NCBI GenBank assembly: GCA_033675265.1
Contig: JAUJYZ010001274.1
Location: 186,001 to 250,000, forward strand
DNA: 64,000 nucleotides
From: Actinostola sp. cb2023
Taxonomy: Eukaryota > Cnidaria > Anthozoa > Actiniaria > Actinostolidae
Reading direction: 5' to 3'
Within the stretch, counting starts at the first letter, position 1; each line of letters opens with the position of its first letter. A model generated the notes under the pieces. It did not search any database, had not been told where the DNA came from, and saw nothing but the letters and a program-made list of their open reading frames with translations. A program made the position numbers and the translations under genes. This document shows, piece by piece, positions 10,823 to 25,700 of this stretch.

Positions 10823-13800
10823 ATGAAGGTCCTGTTGGTACTTTTAGTACTTTGCTGTCTGTCTTGTTCAACGTCACAAGGTTTGTTTAATTACAAAAAT
10901 ATGTATTTGTTTTCTAATATTTTGACCTTTAATTCACACTGGCTTATTGAAATTCAGTAGCTGCAATTGTTCAGTATATTACTCATGATCAGGCTATTAC
11001 TGGGAAAAAACGCGCCCTCTTCAAACCTTGGAAATTCATTGGAGAATTCATTGGAAATTATTTGAAATATCCAAAACCTTGGAAATTGAATTCCAATGAA
11101 TTTGCAGCGTTTTAAATTTGAAGAGCCTTTAATGCGCTTTGAATTTCAAATGAATTTCCAAAGTTTGAAGAGCCTTGGAGTGTTGAATTTCCAATGAATT
11201 TCCAAGGTTTGAAGAGACTGTGCGCGTTGAATTTCCAATGAATTTCCAAGGTTTGAAGAGACTGTGCGCGTTGAATTTCCAATGAATTTCCAAGGTTTGA
11301 AGAGCCTGAGAGCGTTGAATTTCCAAATGAATTTGCAGGATTTGAAGAGCGTGCGTTTTACCCAGTGTATCCAAATGTTTGCACAGATGGCATGCCACGA
11401 ATATTGAACAATATTATCTAGTCCCGAAGTGAAGTTGAGTACTAGTGGTGGATATTTACCGAGCTGCGAGTCCCTACTACCGCCGACACTGAGGAAGATA
11501 ATTGTTTTAGTATTTTCCAAATCAGTTGGATAAAACAAAAGTAGCTGTAGCTGTAGCTGTAGCTGTAGCTGTAGCTGTAGCTGTAGCTGTAGCTGTAGCT
11601 GTAGCTGTAGCTGTAGCTGTAGCTGTAGCTGTAGCTGTAGCTGTAGCTGTAGCTGTAGCTGTAGCTGTAGCTGTAGCTGTAGCTGTAGCTGTAGCTGTAC
11701 AGCTGTAGCGCCATTTTGAATCTCGTCCCAAAACAGTGAATCAAAACGCTATCCACTGATTTGGTAAATACTAAAAGCCAATACGCCTGGGCTTGTAAAA
11801 ATGACGATATCGCATGGGTGGACGGGAGACTTTTGATTCGTTTCCCATGAATAAAAAACGACTTTTTTAGCACAGGTCTGGGCATACAGTTAAGTTACTT
11901 GTAAATGTAATAACCACAAAATGGCGCTAGAGAAATTAAACGAATACACTTTCAGACTATCATAGCCAATCATGTTTTACTACTTAGGGAGTCGATAAAC
12001 GTCAAAACAGTCAGGGTACTTACTACCTTGCCATGTATTTGTACTTAGAAGTCAGTAAACACCCAGTCAGGTACTTATTACCTTGCCATGTATTACTACT
12101 TAGGGAGTCAGTAAACACCCAGTCAGGTACTTATTACCTTGCCATGTATTACTACTTAGGGAGTCAGTAAACACCCAGTCAGGTACTTATTACCTTGCCA
12201 TGTATTACTACTTAGGGAGTCAGTAAACACCCAGTCAGGTACTGATTACCTTGCCATATATTACTACTTAGGGAGTCAGTAAACACCCAGTCAGGTACTT
12301 ATTACCTTGCCATGTATTACTACTTAGGGAGTCAGTAAACACCCAGTCAGGTACTTATTACCTTGCCATGTATTACTACTTAGGAAGTCAGGATTATGAC
12401 ATAACGTACCCTGAGCGGTTGCATCATCGTCGTCATAAACGAGATCTATCAACAGCTACTGAAGTAAGTACAACCAAATGTGACTGTTTTTAAGTTCATT
12501 TGATATGTTTCAAAGTTAATATGTTTTCTTTTTATGTAAAGTATTATGGCCGAGATATCGGTGAAGTCCTCTAAATGAATTCTAACTTTCAGATTTGTGC
12601 CATGGTTGGAAATGTTGAAGATTCGAAGTATTGTTTGTTTATTTTGTTTTTGCATATGATATATTTATTGTTTGTCAGGATGGACACGAGAACTCTGCTA
12701 CTTTTGTTGTAAAAGCTTTTAAAAAACGAATGATTCTGGACACAAAGAACAACCAGTGAGTGAAATATAACAGCAACTAGCTAAGCCAGTTTTATGATAA
12801 TGTGTCATCCTTCTTGAATTATGGCAGTAAATTTCGTCCATTCATTTGTTCATTCGTTCGTTCGTCCATTCATTCATTCGTTTGTATTTTCGTCCATTCA
12901 ATCCATTCATCCATGAATCCGGTTCGTTTTGTTTTGATTCCCCCCTTCAGTTCATTAGTCAATGCCTTTAAATGTTTCCGTCGTATTTCACAGTGATTTG
13001 ATCCCAGGCTCATTTTTGGTACGACAGTTTCAATCAGATGGATCTGAAGTTATCTCTAGGGTGAGTAAAAGAAGAACAAAAATAGAAAATTACGAAAAAA
13101 AACCCCAGATCATTTGATCAAACAGATTGAATAAAACCAGTCAATTATTTATCGATTGTTATCTATTTGCTTGAAGGAAGCTCCAGAGCCTTGTCACTAT
13201 CAGGGATCTATTCGTGGCAACCAAGACTCTACTGTTGTTTTGGATACTTGCAATGGCTTAACGTGAGTTATTTTTTGGAGAATGACTGTATATATAAAAT
13301 ATTTTAACTGATATTCAGCACATGTGGTTTTACATTTGTATACTTGATAAAACAAGCCTGTTGTACTACTTGCAGGGGGATTATAGACGACGGTAAAGAA
13401 ACTTATAACATCGAACCTAATGATGACTACCAGGTATTAATGTATTGCTATCAGTAAAGTCGTTTTCGTACGACTGGGAAACCTACCGAACCAACCAAAA
13501 AGCGTGCAGATGCATCGCATCCAAATAATTAAACTCTTTCAATGCGGCACAGCACAGTACCGTAACTTTCCCACTCATTCGAAAACTCCTCTATTATTCG
13601 ATACACAGTAACCCCAGTCCCTGTTGTCCAACACTAATGGGTTTTCTTCATTTCAGGAAACTGGTGCCCACAAGATTTACTCTACCAAAGATGAACCTCA
13701 ATTTGACTCCCACGAAAACTGTGGTAAACTATTAACATTGTTTCATTCCGTGTTCTTTTAATGATTTTCTTTAACAATGCATATGAACGTTTGTGGTTGA

Positions 13801-15856
13801 TATAGTGGCCCTTGGGAGGGAGAGGACTACTCCACAATATATAAATGATACCCAGAATATTACGAAGCCCGACAAGGACTACGTGTTTGAACAGGGTAGA
13901 AATTTGCAAATTGGAAAAGTGTGATAAGTTAGTCAGGCATATAAAAAACGAAGTGAAACCACGGTTCCTGTAGTTGTTATTTTAAGACTAACTAGACGCT
14001 CTTTTAGCGTGAAGTCGGGCTTCTAAATGAAATGTAACCTATTTGAACTAAATATAGATATCTTATAGTGCGATTTTCAGTGCGATTGAAACAGTTTTTG
14101 GTTGCTCGTCGTTGCATGACTCGAGCTCGATAGAACATGCTTTCCTTGCAATTTCAGTACTGCGAACTTTACAGTATGGGCCCGTTCGCATTTGTCCAAA
14201 TTTATGTTTGTTTTGCAAAAATATATGTCAACACGAGCCGTTTCCCAGTGCGAACGACATTTTTCGATCTTACCAATTTTTGTCTGACCTTACCAAACAT
14301 CAAATATGCCGTCGGCCTGCTTCGAAGCAGGACAAATTTTTGTCAAACGTCAAAAATGTCAGATTTCAAGAAATGTAACATAACAAATTCAGTGGAGCGT
14401 GGTATTAGGTCAGGTCGCTCAGTCACAGGCTAGTCGCTGTCATGAATGGAGAGACTTCAAGCGTTCCCAATATTTTCGGTCAAGAAAACTATTACCAACC
14501 TGACCACCACAACTCTACCGGCAGATGATGCAGTTTCTTGTAAGATTTGACATCAACTGCTACGGATCGCAAATGACATGAATCTGGAACAAAGAAGTTT
14601 CTGGCCTTGGTAGTATCAAATAGGGCTGAAATCTTCGACCTCATCTTCGAGCATAGCCTATTTTTCAAACGATCCTTGGTCCTCCGCTCTTGCTATAATT
14701 TGGTTTTGATGCTGGACCCTCAAAAGACAAAGCAACATCATAAGCTGATGTTGAGTGTAAACTAGAAAATGTATAGAAAATGTTTCGAGACAGCATTTTT
14801 CTTACAAGAAATGTGAACACTAGTGAAGATACGTATACGTCAATGCGATAGAATTACACTTTGATTGTCATATGCCGTGTATTTTGGTATCTTGTAGTGC
14901 GAACACAAAGGGACAAACATTTTTTTGCAGGAGCAATTTTTGTCATGACTTTTGGTTGGACGAACAATTTTTGCCAGTCTAATCGAGAAAAATCTTATAT
15001 TTTGGCCCCTTGACCTCCGGTGCTTTCCCTGATTGGTTTGTGCTTTGTCTCCTTCGGCTTTAGCTCGACGTTAGCCTGCGTAGCTTAATATAAAACAAGG
15101 CGCATGCGCTGTAGAACCCAATATGCTTTCTGGGGTCGACGACGACGAAGAACGCTCTGCATTTTTAGAGTCGGGCTTCCACAGGAAGCCCGACTAATGA
15201 TATATATTTGTGCACTTGCACTGAAATAGGGTCAGAATTCAAAGAGAAGACAATCAACGAATTTGGAGATGGTTCTCTCAACATTACATAATTACGTAGC
15301 GATTTTCAATACAGTAAATGTATCAAAGGGATAATTCGTTTTTCCTAATTTTTCACAATACTAGATGTTGCAGCTTCTAGGAATCTTTTCCAATGTCATT
15401 TTTTGAAGAAAGCCAAGGATTGTACGTCAAAAGATCTGGACAATCAGCGAATTTGGAGATAGTTCTCTCAAAATTACATAACGTAGCGATGTTCAATACT
15501 GCAGTAAATATATGGGAGAAATCGTTTTTCATAATGTTTCTCCACACTAGATGTTGCAGCGCTCAGAATATTTTCTAATGTCATTTTTGTGGCTACTCAG
15601 TCTCTATTTGACGTCCGTATATAAGCAGTCACAATCTTCGGATAGTGTTCGGAATCAGTCAGATGATCGAATATCAGCGACGATTTACCCGATGTTTTTC
15701 CGACTAGTCTTCGCAAGTCATCCCTCCTCCACATGGGAATTAATGTGGTGCACTAATTGATGCGTAAATGGTACGTCATCCTCAGGTACATTGACTGAAG
15801 AGCATTCGTTGGATTCCACGCCCAAAGAATCAAAGATCACACAAACGATCAAGAGA
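10823..15856 (+). CDS. Exons 1-8: signal peptide and ADAM prodomain
   Basis: Exons 10823-10880, 12384-12463, 12679-12755, 12994-13060, 13177-13262, 13376-13433, 13657-13723 and 15786-15856. Residues 1-19 are a hydrophobic leader (MKVLLVLLVLCCLSC...). Exon 2 gives the usual ADAM prodomain opening with YPERLHHRR. Exons 4-7 give the conserved prodomain core: GSFLVRQF, CHYQGSIRG, LDTCNGLTGII and HKIYSTKDE. HENCG at the exon 7/8 border is the likely cysteine switch that ligates zinc in the zymogen. Exon 8 ends in TIKR, and exon 9 begins LRRS, so the junction makes an RLRR furin-type cleavage site (residues 188-191). This is the normal ADAM maturation point. All phases close. Confidence 0.85.
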
Positions 15857-16718
15857 GTAAGTTAAATGTGCAGCAAAAACGTTGTAAAGAAATCGATCGA
15901 AGTCTTGCATGGGTTATCAATCCCGATAAAAATCACACTAGCCTATTCATTTGTCACGATGCTCTCTTTGTTTAAATAGTTACATTGCAGTATCGTAGTG
16001 AACATGGAGGAAGTCTATCAACCATTCATTGTCTATCATGTCTTTGTTTAAATAGTTACATTGCAGTATCGTAGTGAACACGGAGGAAGTCTATCGACCA
16101 TTCATTGTCTATCCTGTCTTTGTTTAAATAGTTACGTCGCAGTATCGTAGTAAACATAGAGGAAGTCTATCAACCATTCATTGTCTATCCTGTCTTTGTT
16201 TAAATAGTTACGTCGCAGTATCGTAGTGAACATAGAGGAAGTCTATCGACCATTCATTGTCTATCCTGTCTTTGTTTAAATAGTTACGTCGCAGTATCGT
16301 AGTGAACATGGAGGAAGTTTATCGACCTTTCTTGACAACAGATGAAACCAGATACAACGAGGTCCTCTTTGTGGTGGATAATGGCGTGGTATGAGAAACT
16401 CAATGTTTACACTAATTTGTAATAATGTCGTATGATCTATTTTGATCTATTATTTGTAATTTGTTTCGAAAAATAAAGTTATTAATATGATGATTATGAT
16501 TATGATTATTATGATTATTATTATTATTATTATTATTATTATTGTTATTATTATTATTATTATTATTTATTATTATTATTTTATTATTATTATTATTATA
16601 TCTATTTTTATCTATTATTTGTCATTTGTTTCGAAAAATAAAGTTATTATTATGATTATTATGATTATGATTATGATTATGATTATGATTATTATGATTA
16701 TTGATATTATGATTATTA

Positions 16719-16764
<46 letters not shown>

Positions 16765-19700
16765 GCACTCTTTTTAATTGGTTCAAAAAGGAAGCCATTC
16801 GAGTGCAAAACCTATTAGTAACTTCATCGTCTTATTGCTTACTCCCCAGCCTAACGACTACGTTTGTTGTTATAATTATATTTCAGTATCAAAGATACAA
16901 CAACAACTCGAAAACCGTCATCAACAAAGTCGCAATTTTGTGTAATGCTGTAGATGCGGTGAGAAAACTATTGTATTGACATATTTCTTGGTTATCTCAA
17001 TATTTTATAAAATAGTTCTTAAAATATAAAATATAATAAAATATTCCCGCCAATTTCCACCATACTTAATTTGACCATTTGGAGATAATTCGAGTGGAAG
17101 ACTGGGTACTAATAACGACCGCAAAGCATCATTGTGGTTATAGTCTGTACTTTATTTCGTTTTTAGGTCTATCAGCGAATTAATGTTCGAATAGTTATGG
17201 CAGCCATTGAGATTTGGACCAATGGTGATCGAATGGTGCGCCAAGCAACTGGAGGAGCGGAACTTGGCACATTTGGCAAGTATCGTAAGGCCGAACTGAT
17301 TGGTAAGATTCCCCACGACAACACACAGTTTCTAAGTCATCATGGTTGGGGTAGAGTGGCCGGGATGGCCTGGGTAGGAACAATGTGTGGTTCTCTATCG
17401 GCTGCTGTTAACACGGTAAGTAAATATGTAATACCGAGAATGGGGGCAATTAGCCATATACATTCCGAGGGCAGTAAGGCAGGTAATGAATTAACAGTTG
17501 GGTTAATAACCTGACCAAGTTAATATATGGATATTGACCCGATTGCGGTTTGATATCTGGATATTGACCCGGTTGTGGATTAATCGCATGGATATTGACC
17601 CGGTTGTGGGTTATCGACCCGGTTGTTCGCTAATATATGGATATTGACCCGGTTGTGGGTTAATCGTATGGATATATATTGACCCGGTTGTGGATTAATA
17701 TATGGATATTGACCCGGTTGTGGTGGTTAATATATATATGGATATTGAACTGGACCCGGCTTAATATTTAGGTATTAATCCATTAGATATTAACCTGCAT
17801 ATGCATTTCTATAATACCAATATATTGCAACAACAAAAAATACAATAGAAGACTCTTTATTTTTGTGCGCTGCTCCACAAAACACTGCCTATGTCATCGG
17901 CGGCAAGAAGGACTCGAAATACGGCCTTAATTTAGCCATCTTAGTTTGATTCAATTTCAACTAACTTTCCATGATATACACACAATGTAATAGAGATCAG
18001 TTACTCATGCTCGAGAATCCAGCGGTGCTCTTCGGCGCGAGATCGGATGAAACATCGCCCCGCCAGTGACCCGTTGGAGAACTTACCTGCTAAAACGACT
18101 TCTGGGACGTGAGACGATACTGGCCAATCAGAGCTCAGCCATATTTTCATTCATTAAAACGGACGCTGTGTGCAACAATCAGTGTTGACAGCTGTTGAAA
18201 GGACTGTTGATAGTGATCAAAGTTGTTTACAAGATGCTGTCGATTCATTTCCTGAACAGTTCATAGTCAGACGTTCATAAAAAATCGAAGCGATGTTTTT
18301 GCACAGTTGCCGACAGAATTCGATAACAATTTGAATATCTTATGAAGATCGGAATATCCACTGACATTGCCGCTGTAGACGACAGAGAAACCCTGAATGG
18401 CAAAAGACGTGTCCAGATTTTGTTTGGAAGTCCGGAAATTTTGGTTGGAGACGACAAGTACGTTACTGGTACCTTGTGCGAGCACAGTCTTCTTTTGTAA
18501 TACCACGAAGTACAAGCTGTCAAACCTTAAAGTGCTTATGAAGCTTATTTTTTTATTTTGAAAATCGATTACATATGAAGTGAATAGTGGGGTGTTTCAG
18601 TATTTTGTGATTTGAGCTTCGCATTTGCGAGTTATAAAGGTTTGAAATCGTGATATGCTAATTCGGTGACGTCTAAGGAGGCATCATTTATTATACAAAA
18701 GCGCCCCTTTGCAAATGACTGACATTTTTAAACTGACAAAAAGTTATTCTACAACTTATATAAAAGATGTTAAACTATTTTTTCTATTTCAGAAAAGAGC
18801 AATACTTGAAAAAATATAAATAAGTTACAGCAAAAGCCTTCTTTGACGTCACCGAATTAGCATATCACGATTTCAAACCTTTATAACTCGCAAATGCGAA
18901 GCTCAAATCACAAAATACTGAAACACCCCACTATTCACTTCATATGTAATCGATTTTCAAAATAAAAAAATAAGCTTCATAAGCACTTTAATGGTGATTA
19001 TGTCTCCGTCCAGGTTGATGCGCTTGAGTGCGTCTACCTGCAAGAAGCCGTTCTAGCAGGCAAGTTCTCCAGCGGTTCTCTGGCGGGGCGATGTTTCATC
19101 CGATCGCGAGCTCGCGCCGAAGAGCACCGCTGGATTCTCGAGCATGCTGTATACTATAATTTATAAGAAATCGAGCAGTTTCTGAAAATGAAAAAAAATA
19201 CAAATAGCGCGACCTAAAATATATATAATGTGATTACTATTTTAGTGGTCTTTTGGCGGAATCATTGGTCCATTGGTCGTCGTAGCTCACGAGATGGGAC
19301 ACAACTTCGGCTATAACCATAATACAGGTAAGACTCTATTGTGGTGGATAGCCCGGGTTTTTGCCATTTTTGGATAGCATGGCCAAAAACTCTGATTATC
19401 CAACAATGTATATATATATATATATTTTTTTTTAAATCTTTTTTGTTGTTTTATTGAAGTCAAATACTTACATATAACAATAATAATACATTGTAGAACA
19501 AAAGTAAAACTACTGCTAAGTGTCAATACATTACAAAAGAGAAGACAAAGTTACAAAAAACATCAATAATTTGTATATAATGTACATTATTCCAATGTAA
19601 TGTTATTAAATCAGTTAAATATACTTTTAAATTAAAACCGGCTACATCACAGTAGCTACATCTCTGTTGTGTATCAATATCCTATCAAAAATCGATATAC

Positions 19701-22700
19701 ATAACTTTAGAGCTATGTTATAAAACCGCCATTAAAAGTAATAGCAAGTTGAAGTTACTATGGAACTGCCATCAACAATCAATCGATCTTTTACCAAGAA
19801 TTGCTAAGTTGTTGACTTTCACAACTCCTCGTTTGTTCGGTCTGTACAGAGAAACATATCAGACGTCGATCTTTGCTGCGCGTAAATTACAGATTATCTG
19901 TAAAGACCTCGATCGCGCTCGGTTAATAAACGGTTCATATGCCAAAAGCATGCTACAAGCTACAATCGCTGCCATTATTAGTTGGCACGATGCACATTTA
20001 CGGTAGCTAGTGCTCTTTATTGGGAACACGTTGCCTTGTTGGACACCCCCCTTCTTGTTGGATACCCCCATCCTCGGGAACCCAGGGATATCATTCTGTC
20101 GCTCGTTACTCGCTCACAGAGAAATGCACCTGGGAACGAAGTCTGTTGGAACTTGTTCCGTTAGTTAAAATTAGGAAGGTCGACCGATCAGTGTCAAGTA
20201 TATTGTGGTTTGAATAGGACAGCCGCCATTTTGAATTTTGACTTCTAGCACAAGTTCCAACAGACTTCGTTCCCAGGGGTATTTCTCTGGGAGCGAGTAA
20301 CGAGCGACAGAATATGCCCTTGGGCCATTGGGTTCCCGAGGATAGGACACCCCCGACCCCACATACAATCAATGTTGATGGTTATTTAGCCGGATAGTGT
20401 AATGGTATGCGGTGATTTTTAAGTGGTCCTCGATGAGCAAATTCCTCTCAACAACTTTGTACTGGGGAGGGGGGTAGTTTTGTAGCCACACTTCAATGGC
20501 GCGCGTGCTCAATTATCCAATCATGCCAACCATGTTGGCAACGATTGTAGACGCATGAGGAGCCGGAACCCTTGACAACCAATCTGAATGTGGATCTACT
20601 GGCCACATTCGTCAAATATTTTCTATGTAAATTAGATTATCTCGGCAGCTAACCGGTGTGATCAGGAATTCGTCAGTCATCGCTCTTTAGAAACTTTGAG
20701 TATCAGTCATCATGTACGCTATAATCCCGCTGTGTGGATTAATGGCATTAGGTTTATTTATAGCTAAGTCTTGTTTTTAATATCAACCTTATTTAAAATA
20801 GTGCAAAACTATTAAAATCAAGTCGATAAACTGTACAAAAGTTAGTGCGTTTGTACGGCAATTCACGGACAATGTCCGAACTTTTTGGTCAGGAAAAGCG
20901 ACGGAATTACCAAGAACAGAGGCATGTTTATAGGCTGGTATTTGCCGATCCCGATTCTTCAAAAACAATTATTGATTAATTGTACGTTGAGGAAATTGTA
21001 TTTACGTTGAAACGCTTTCCTGATATCCCGTAGGAATTCACGTATCATAATGCATTTAAACACTTAGCTTTACGTATATCAGTGTAAACTCCCTAATAAC
21101 TAAATCATCTGCACACTGGGTTAGTCTTTATAAATCGGTCTCCAGTGTACTCCGATGAAGCATCTGGAAAATTGGGTTTGGCTACATCCTATCTCTACTA
21201 TTATAAATACCTCCAGTTTACTCCGATGAAGCATCTGGACACTGGGTTTGGCTACATCCTATCTCTACATTATAAATACCTCCAGTGTACTCCGATGAAG
21301 CATCTGGACACTGAGATTGCCTATATCCTATATCTACTATTATAAATACCTCCAGTGTACTCCGATGAAGCATCTGGACACTGGGTTTGGCTATATTTTT
21401 TATTTTTATTTATAAAATCTTTTGACAGACGGCCTACGTCAGCAGAGCTGATTTTCAGAAGGGCTCTGTATAGAGAAATATATATATCTCTACTATTATA
21501 AAAACCTCCAATGTACTCCGATGAAGCATCTGGACACTGGGTTTGGCTACATCCTATCTCTACCATTATAAATACCTCCAGTGTACTCCGACGAAGCATC
21601 TGGACACTGGGTTTGGCTATATCCTATATCTACTATTATAAATACCTCCAATGTACTCCGATGAAGCATCTGGACACTGAGATTGCCTATACCCTATAGT
21701 CTACTATTATAAATACCTCCAGTGTACTCCAATGAAGCATCTGGACACTGGGTTTGGCTATATCCTATCTCTACATTATAAATACCTCCAGTGTACTCCG
21801 ATGAAGCATCTGGACACTGAGATTGCCTATACCCTATCTCTACATTATAAACTGACCTCCAGTGTACTCCGATGAAGCATCTGGACACTGGGTTCAGTGG
21901 CTATATCAGCTAGCTACACTTTGTATCTGTATTATTATAAAATTGTTCAAGCCGTCGACTAGAGAGCTAACTGACCCTTCTCCAATTCTTCAGCTTCATG
22001 GCTGGTCGTGTTTCCTTTTAAAGTGGCAAGTAGAACGCCAAAACCACTAGCAAACACAACCCATTTTCTTTTGCATAACCACCACGCAGTCGCTTGTCCC
22101 GATTGTCAGAAATGCTTTTGGTGCAGGCGAACCATGCCAACATCAGAGAGCTCTTCGATGGATATTTCTTTGAAATGATTGTGGAATACTGGCAGTCGCT
22201 GGATAAATCGATTATCGCTTTGGTTGGCAACCACAAATCAAACAATTTAAAGCATACTAGGAGCACTTATCTGTTGGCAGTTGATCGGAAAATATTCTAT
22301 AGAATGACTCCATTATCTATCTACTCGCCATTGCAGATCAGTGTGCGTTGTATATAACACTGAACATTTCAATCGAGAACAGCGCCAAATAAGAACCAAT
22401 GAGGAATAAGTAATATTACAAATGTATGTCAACAGTCTCAAGCGATAATTACTGTTTCCAGTGATAGCTAATGAGATTATCTCAGGGATTAATTTACCGA
22501 AAGGCCATCTTAGCAACCAGGTACTTACAGTCAAAAATCATTCCGGCTCCTCATGTTAAGCAGCCATTAATTAATTAGGAATTGTTTGCAAATTTATGTT
22601 TACGTCATTTGTACTTACCATCCAATAAAAGGTGTAAAAAATCGCTTCTTAACTGAGGTGGTTGAGCTTTGACATATTAACTTGGCAGCCATCCTGGATG

Positions 22701-25700
22701 AAAAGCGTTATAACTCATACAATACATTTTCTTTAGACAAATGCAAGTGTTTGACTCCAAAAGGATGTTTTATGGGAGGACACAAGTAAGTAATCTAAAC
22801 AATCGAATTTAATGTGGATGTAGCATGTCAGTTTTGTGATGGCAGGTGAACAGGTAGAACTTTACATGTACCAAAGCATTACAAACAATATAATGGATGC
22901 TTAGACGTCTTGTTTCGACGTACGATCGATCGAAGCGGGCCGGCCTACGTATGACTTGTTATATGTCATAACAAAGTGTTTTATGTGTATATTTCTAGAG
23001 ATCTCCTGATTTTTTTAGTACGATATATTGTTTGTATTTCAGGACTCGTGTTCCAGGTTTCTCCGACTGCAACTTGAACAGCATGAAGAGAATCAATGAC
23101 CGCTGCTTGTACAATGTACCAACAAAGGTGCGTTCCATCGATATACCATTGCATAATCTAAGGAATGCATTGATTTTCTAACTGATTAAGTTTCAATTGA
23201 AGAAACTTCGAGAACCTGTGACTACAGCAGGACGATTTTACTCAGCGTTCGTATATGATCAAGAGAATTAAGGCCCTTAGCTTACTGACGAGCAAATTTT
23301 CTATGAGAAGTGTCCGTAACAAGTTTACTTGCTCGTGTATATGAACAACAAGTTTTATTTGACAAGTTGTGCCTTGACAAGTTATTTGCTCATGTGAACG
23401 AACAAACAAGTTTTCTTTGACAGTGTTTCCTTGTTGACCACACATACAGACGTCAAGCAAGTTTTGCAAATTCATCAAGTTTTCCTTGACAAGTTGTCTC
23501 AGCTCAAAAGCTGACATATCAGTTGTTGAAAAAGTGCACTTGTCAAGGCAAAACTGGTCATAGAAAACTTGCTCGTCTGTAAGGGCTTTTAATTAAATAA
23601 AACTAAAAGTCTTCCAAATTCCTACCAATAGTTTTATTGAACTAATGCTTCATGATTTATACGAATTTAGGCTCTTAATGCCCGCTGTGGTAACGGAATC
23701 AGAGAAGGTGACGAAGAATGTGACTGCGGTACACCGGAGGTATGTTAACAGCAATGATGAATATAGTAATTGGCAAACGTCATCTGACTACTAGAGGAGG
23801 GGGTAAGAACTACTTAGGCTCTTTCCTTTTGACCGGGTAGACCGGTCTGTCCGGTGATATTATTAACGGCGGGGATACACCACCAGTTAGATCTGGATGA
23901 GTAGGAAAGGTAGTCCTCCTTCGGGTCCGTCCAGAGGTGCGTCCAGAGTTATATTAATTATTACAATTAGTCACTTGACAAACCGTTCCGGTATTTTTAA
24001 GTGAGAAACATCCATTATCAAAATAGTAGAGCACATAATATACTCAATAATAGTTTGTGTTTGAGTGTTTGTTGCTATCAATTCGTAGATGTGCAAGGCA
24101 AAGGATCCGTGTTGTATTCCTCACAGCTGTCGTCTCAAGCCTTCAGCTATGTGCAGTGATTTACACCACTCATGTTGCAAAAGCTGCCAGGTAAGATATA
24201 GTTTATCTTGGGTATTTTGTGATACTATATTTATACCTACACAATATAATTGGTCTAGATTTATTAAAGTTGTCGTTTGTGTCTCAGTTGAAGAAACAGG
24301 GAACACTTTGCAGAGCTGTTCAGACTGATTGTGATGTTCCTGAGTTCTGTACTGGAGAGTCTAGAGATGTGAGTAGTTCATCACTAATCATGCATTGTAA
24401 AGCCTTCTCTACATATTAGCGACATTGGCATATAGGCACATAAGACATACACAGACTCAGTAATGCATTGCTCATATAATTAATGGTGCTTGCCTTTTCT
24501 TAGCCTCCTTTGCAGACGCTTTTAATGTCGCGGTTTTAACTCTCTCCGCGACATTAACTAGCCTTTTCTCAAACTCATTGCATAAATGCTTTATTATTTA
24601 GAGCAACGATAACACAACACTTTAAAAATATTGAACTGTTCTTTTAACAAACTTGTAACATCAATCCTGGAAATTAGACCGAATTTGTTATTGTTTTAGT
24701 GTCCCGGCGATGCTGTCATGCAAGACGGTACACCATGCAACAGAACTAAAAAGGTATAAAGTGTCTTGAGGATATTGAACGTGCTCCAAAAAAAACTCAA
24801 AAAGTACCACAAATTGACATTCATGAACTAGACTCATTGTGTCACGTGGGTATCACCTGACTGCACCACACGTTAATGTGGTCCAATCACATTTTCATGA
24901 ATATGTTACTTTGAAAAATACCAAATGCACTAGACTGATTGGGTCACGTGGGTATCACCTGACTGCAAATGCTGAAAACGATTGCATCAATATGCCAGAG
25001 GTGTACCGCGCAATATAGCAGATAACTGGGACGAGCGCACGCGCTGATAGTGTTATTTAAAAATCACGCGCACAATGTTTCATTTACACAACTGATGAAG
25101 ATTGTAAATTTGCCGTCCCAACGTCTTACAGTTTCAACAAAAAGTCACAGACAAAAGAAAACACTATTATAATATATTTACAGTTATGTATTATGTTTAT
25201 CCATCAGCTGTTGCTGGGCAACACAAATCGCAATAGTGTTGTCATCAGGACTCTTTCTCCTCGCATTGAAGCTCGATACGTACGTATAAACCCACAATAC
25301 TGGAATGGATGGATATGTATGAGAACTGAACTTTATGGCTGCTCTTCTAATGAAGGTACTTGATGAAGTTAAGTTATACTACGGACATGTTGATGAATGA
25401 ATGTGTCCTATCCTATATAGTGTCATGCTAGAGAGTCCAGCGGTGCTCTTCGGCGCGGGCTCGGATGAACCGTCGCCCAGCCAGAGAATCGCTGAGAACT
25501 TGCCTGCTAGAACGACTTCTGGGGCGTAACATTGAGCTGATGAATTACCTTTATTGTCCATCTCAAATTACTTTACCTACTCCTTATGCAACTTATTTAC
25601 ATTGTCACAATTTACTTTTAACAGCGAATCCAACGGATGCAACGCCATTAAAACCATACAATGATTACTGCATTGTTCCAAAAAATGAAACTTGCACGCC

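Noticed and set aside
11442..11885. 147-residue Tyr-Ser frame and Ala-Thr / Ala-Val frames
   Set aside because: They are read-through of the TAGCTG hexamer run; no domain outside it.
16303..16388. Exon 9 starting at the nearer acceptor CGCAG or CGTAG
   Set aside because: CGCAG leads to TGA in the required phase, and CGTAG does not match the preceding exon's phase.
16487..16777. Ile-rich 96-residue frame
   Set aside because: (ATT)n microsatellite in an intron.
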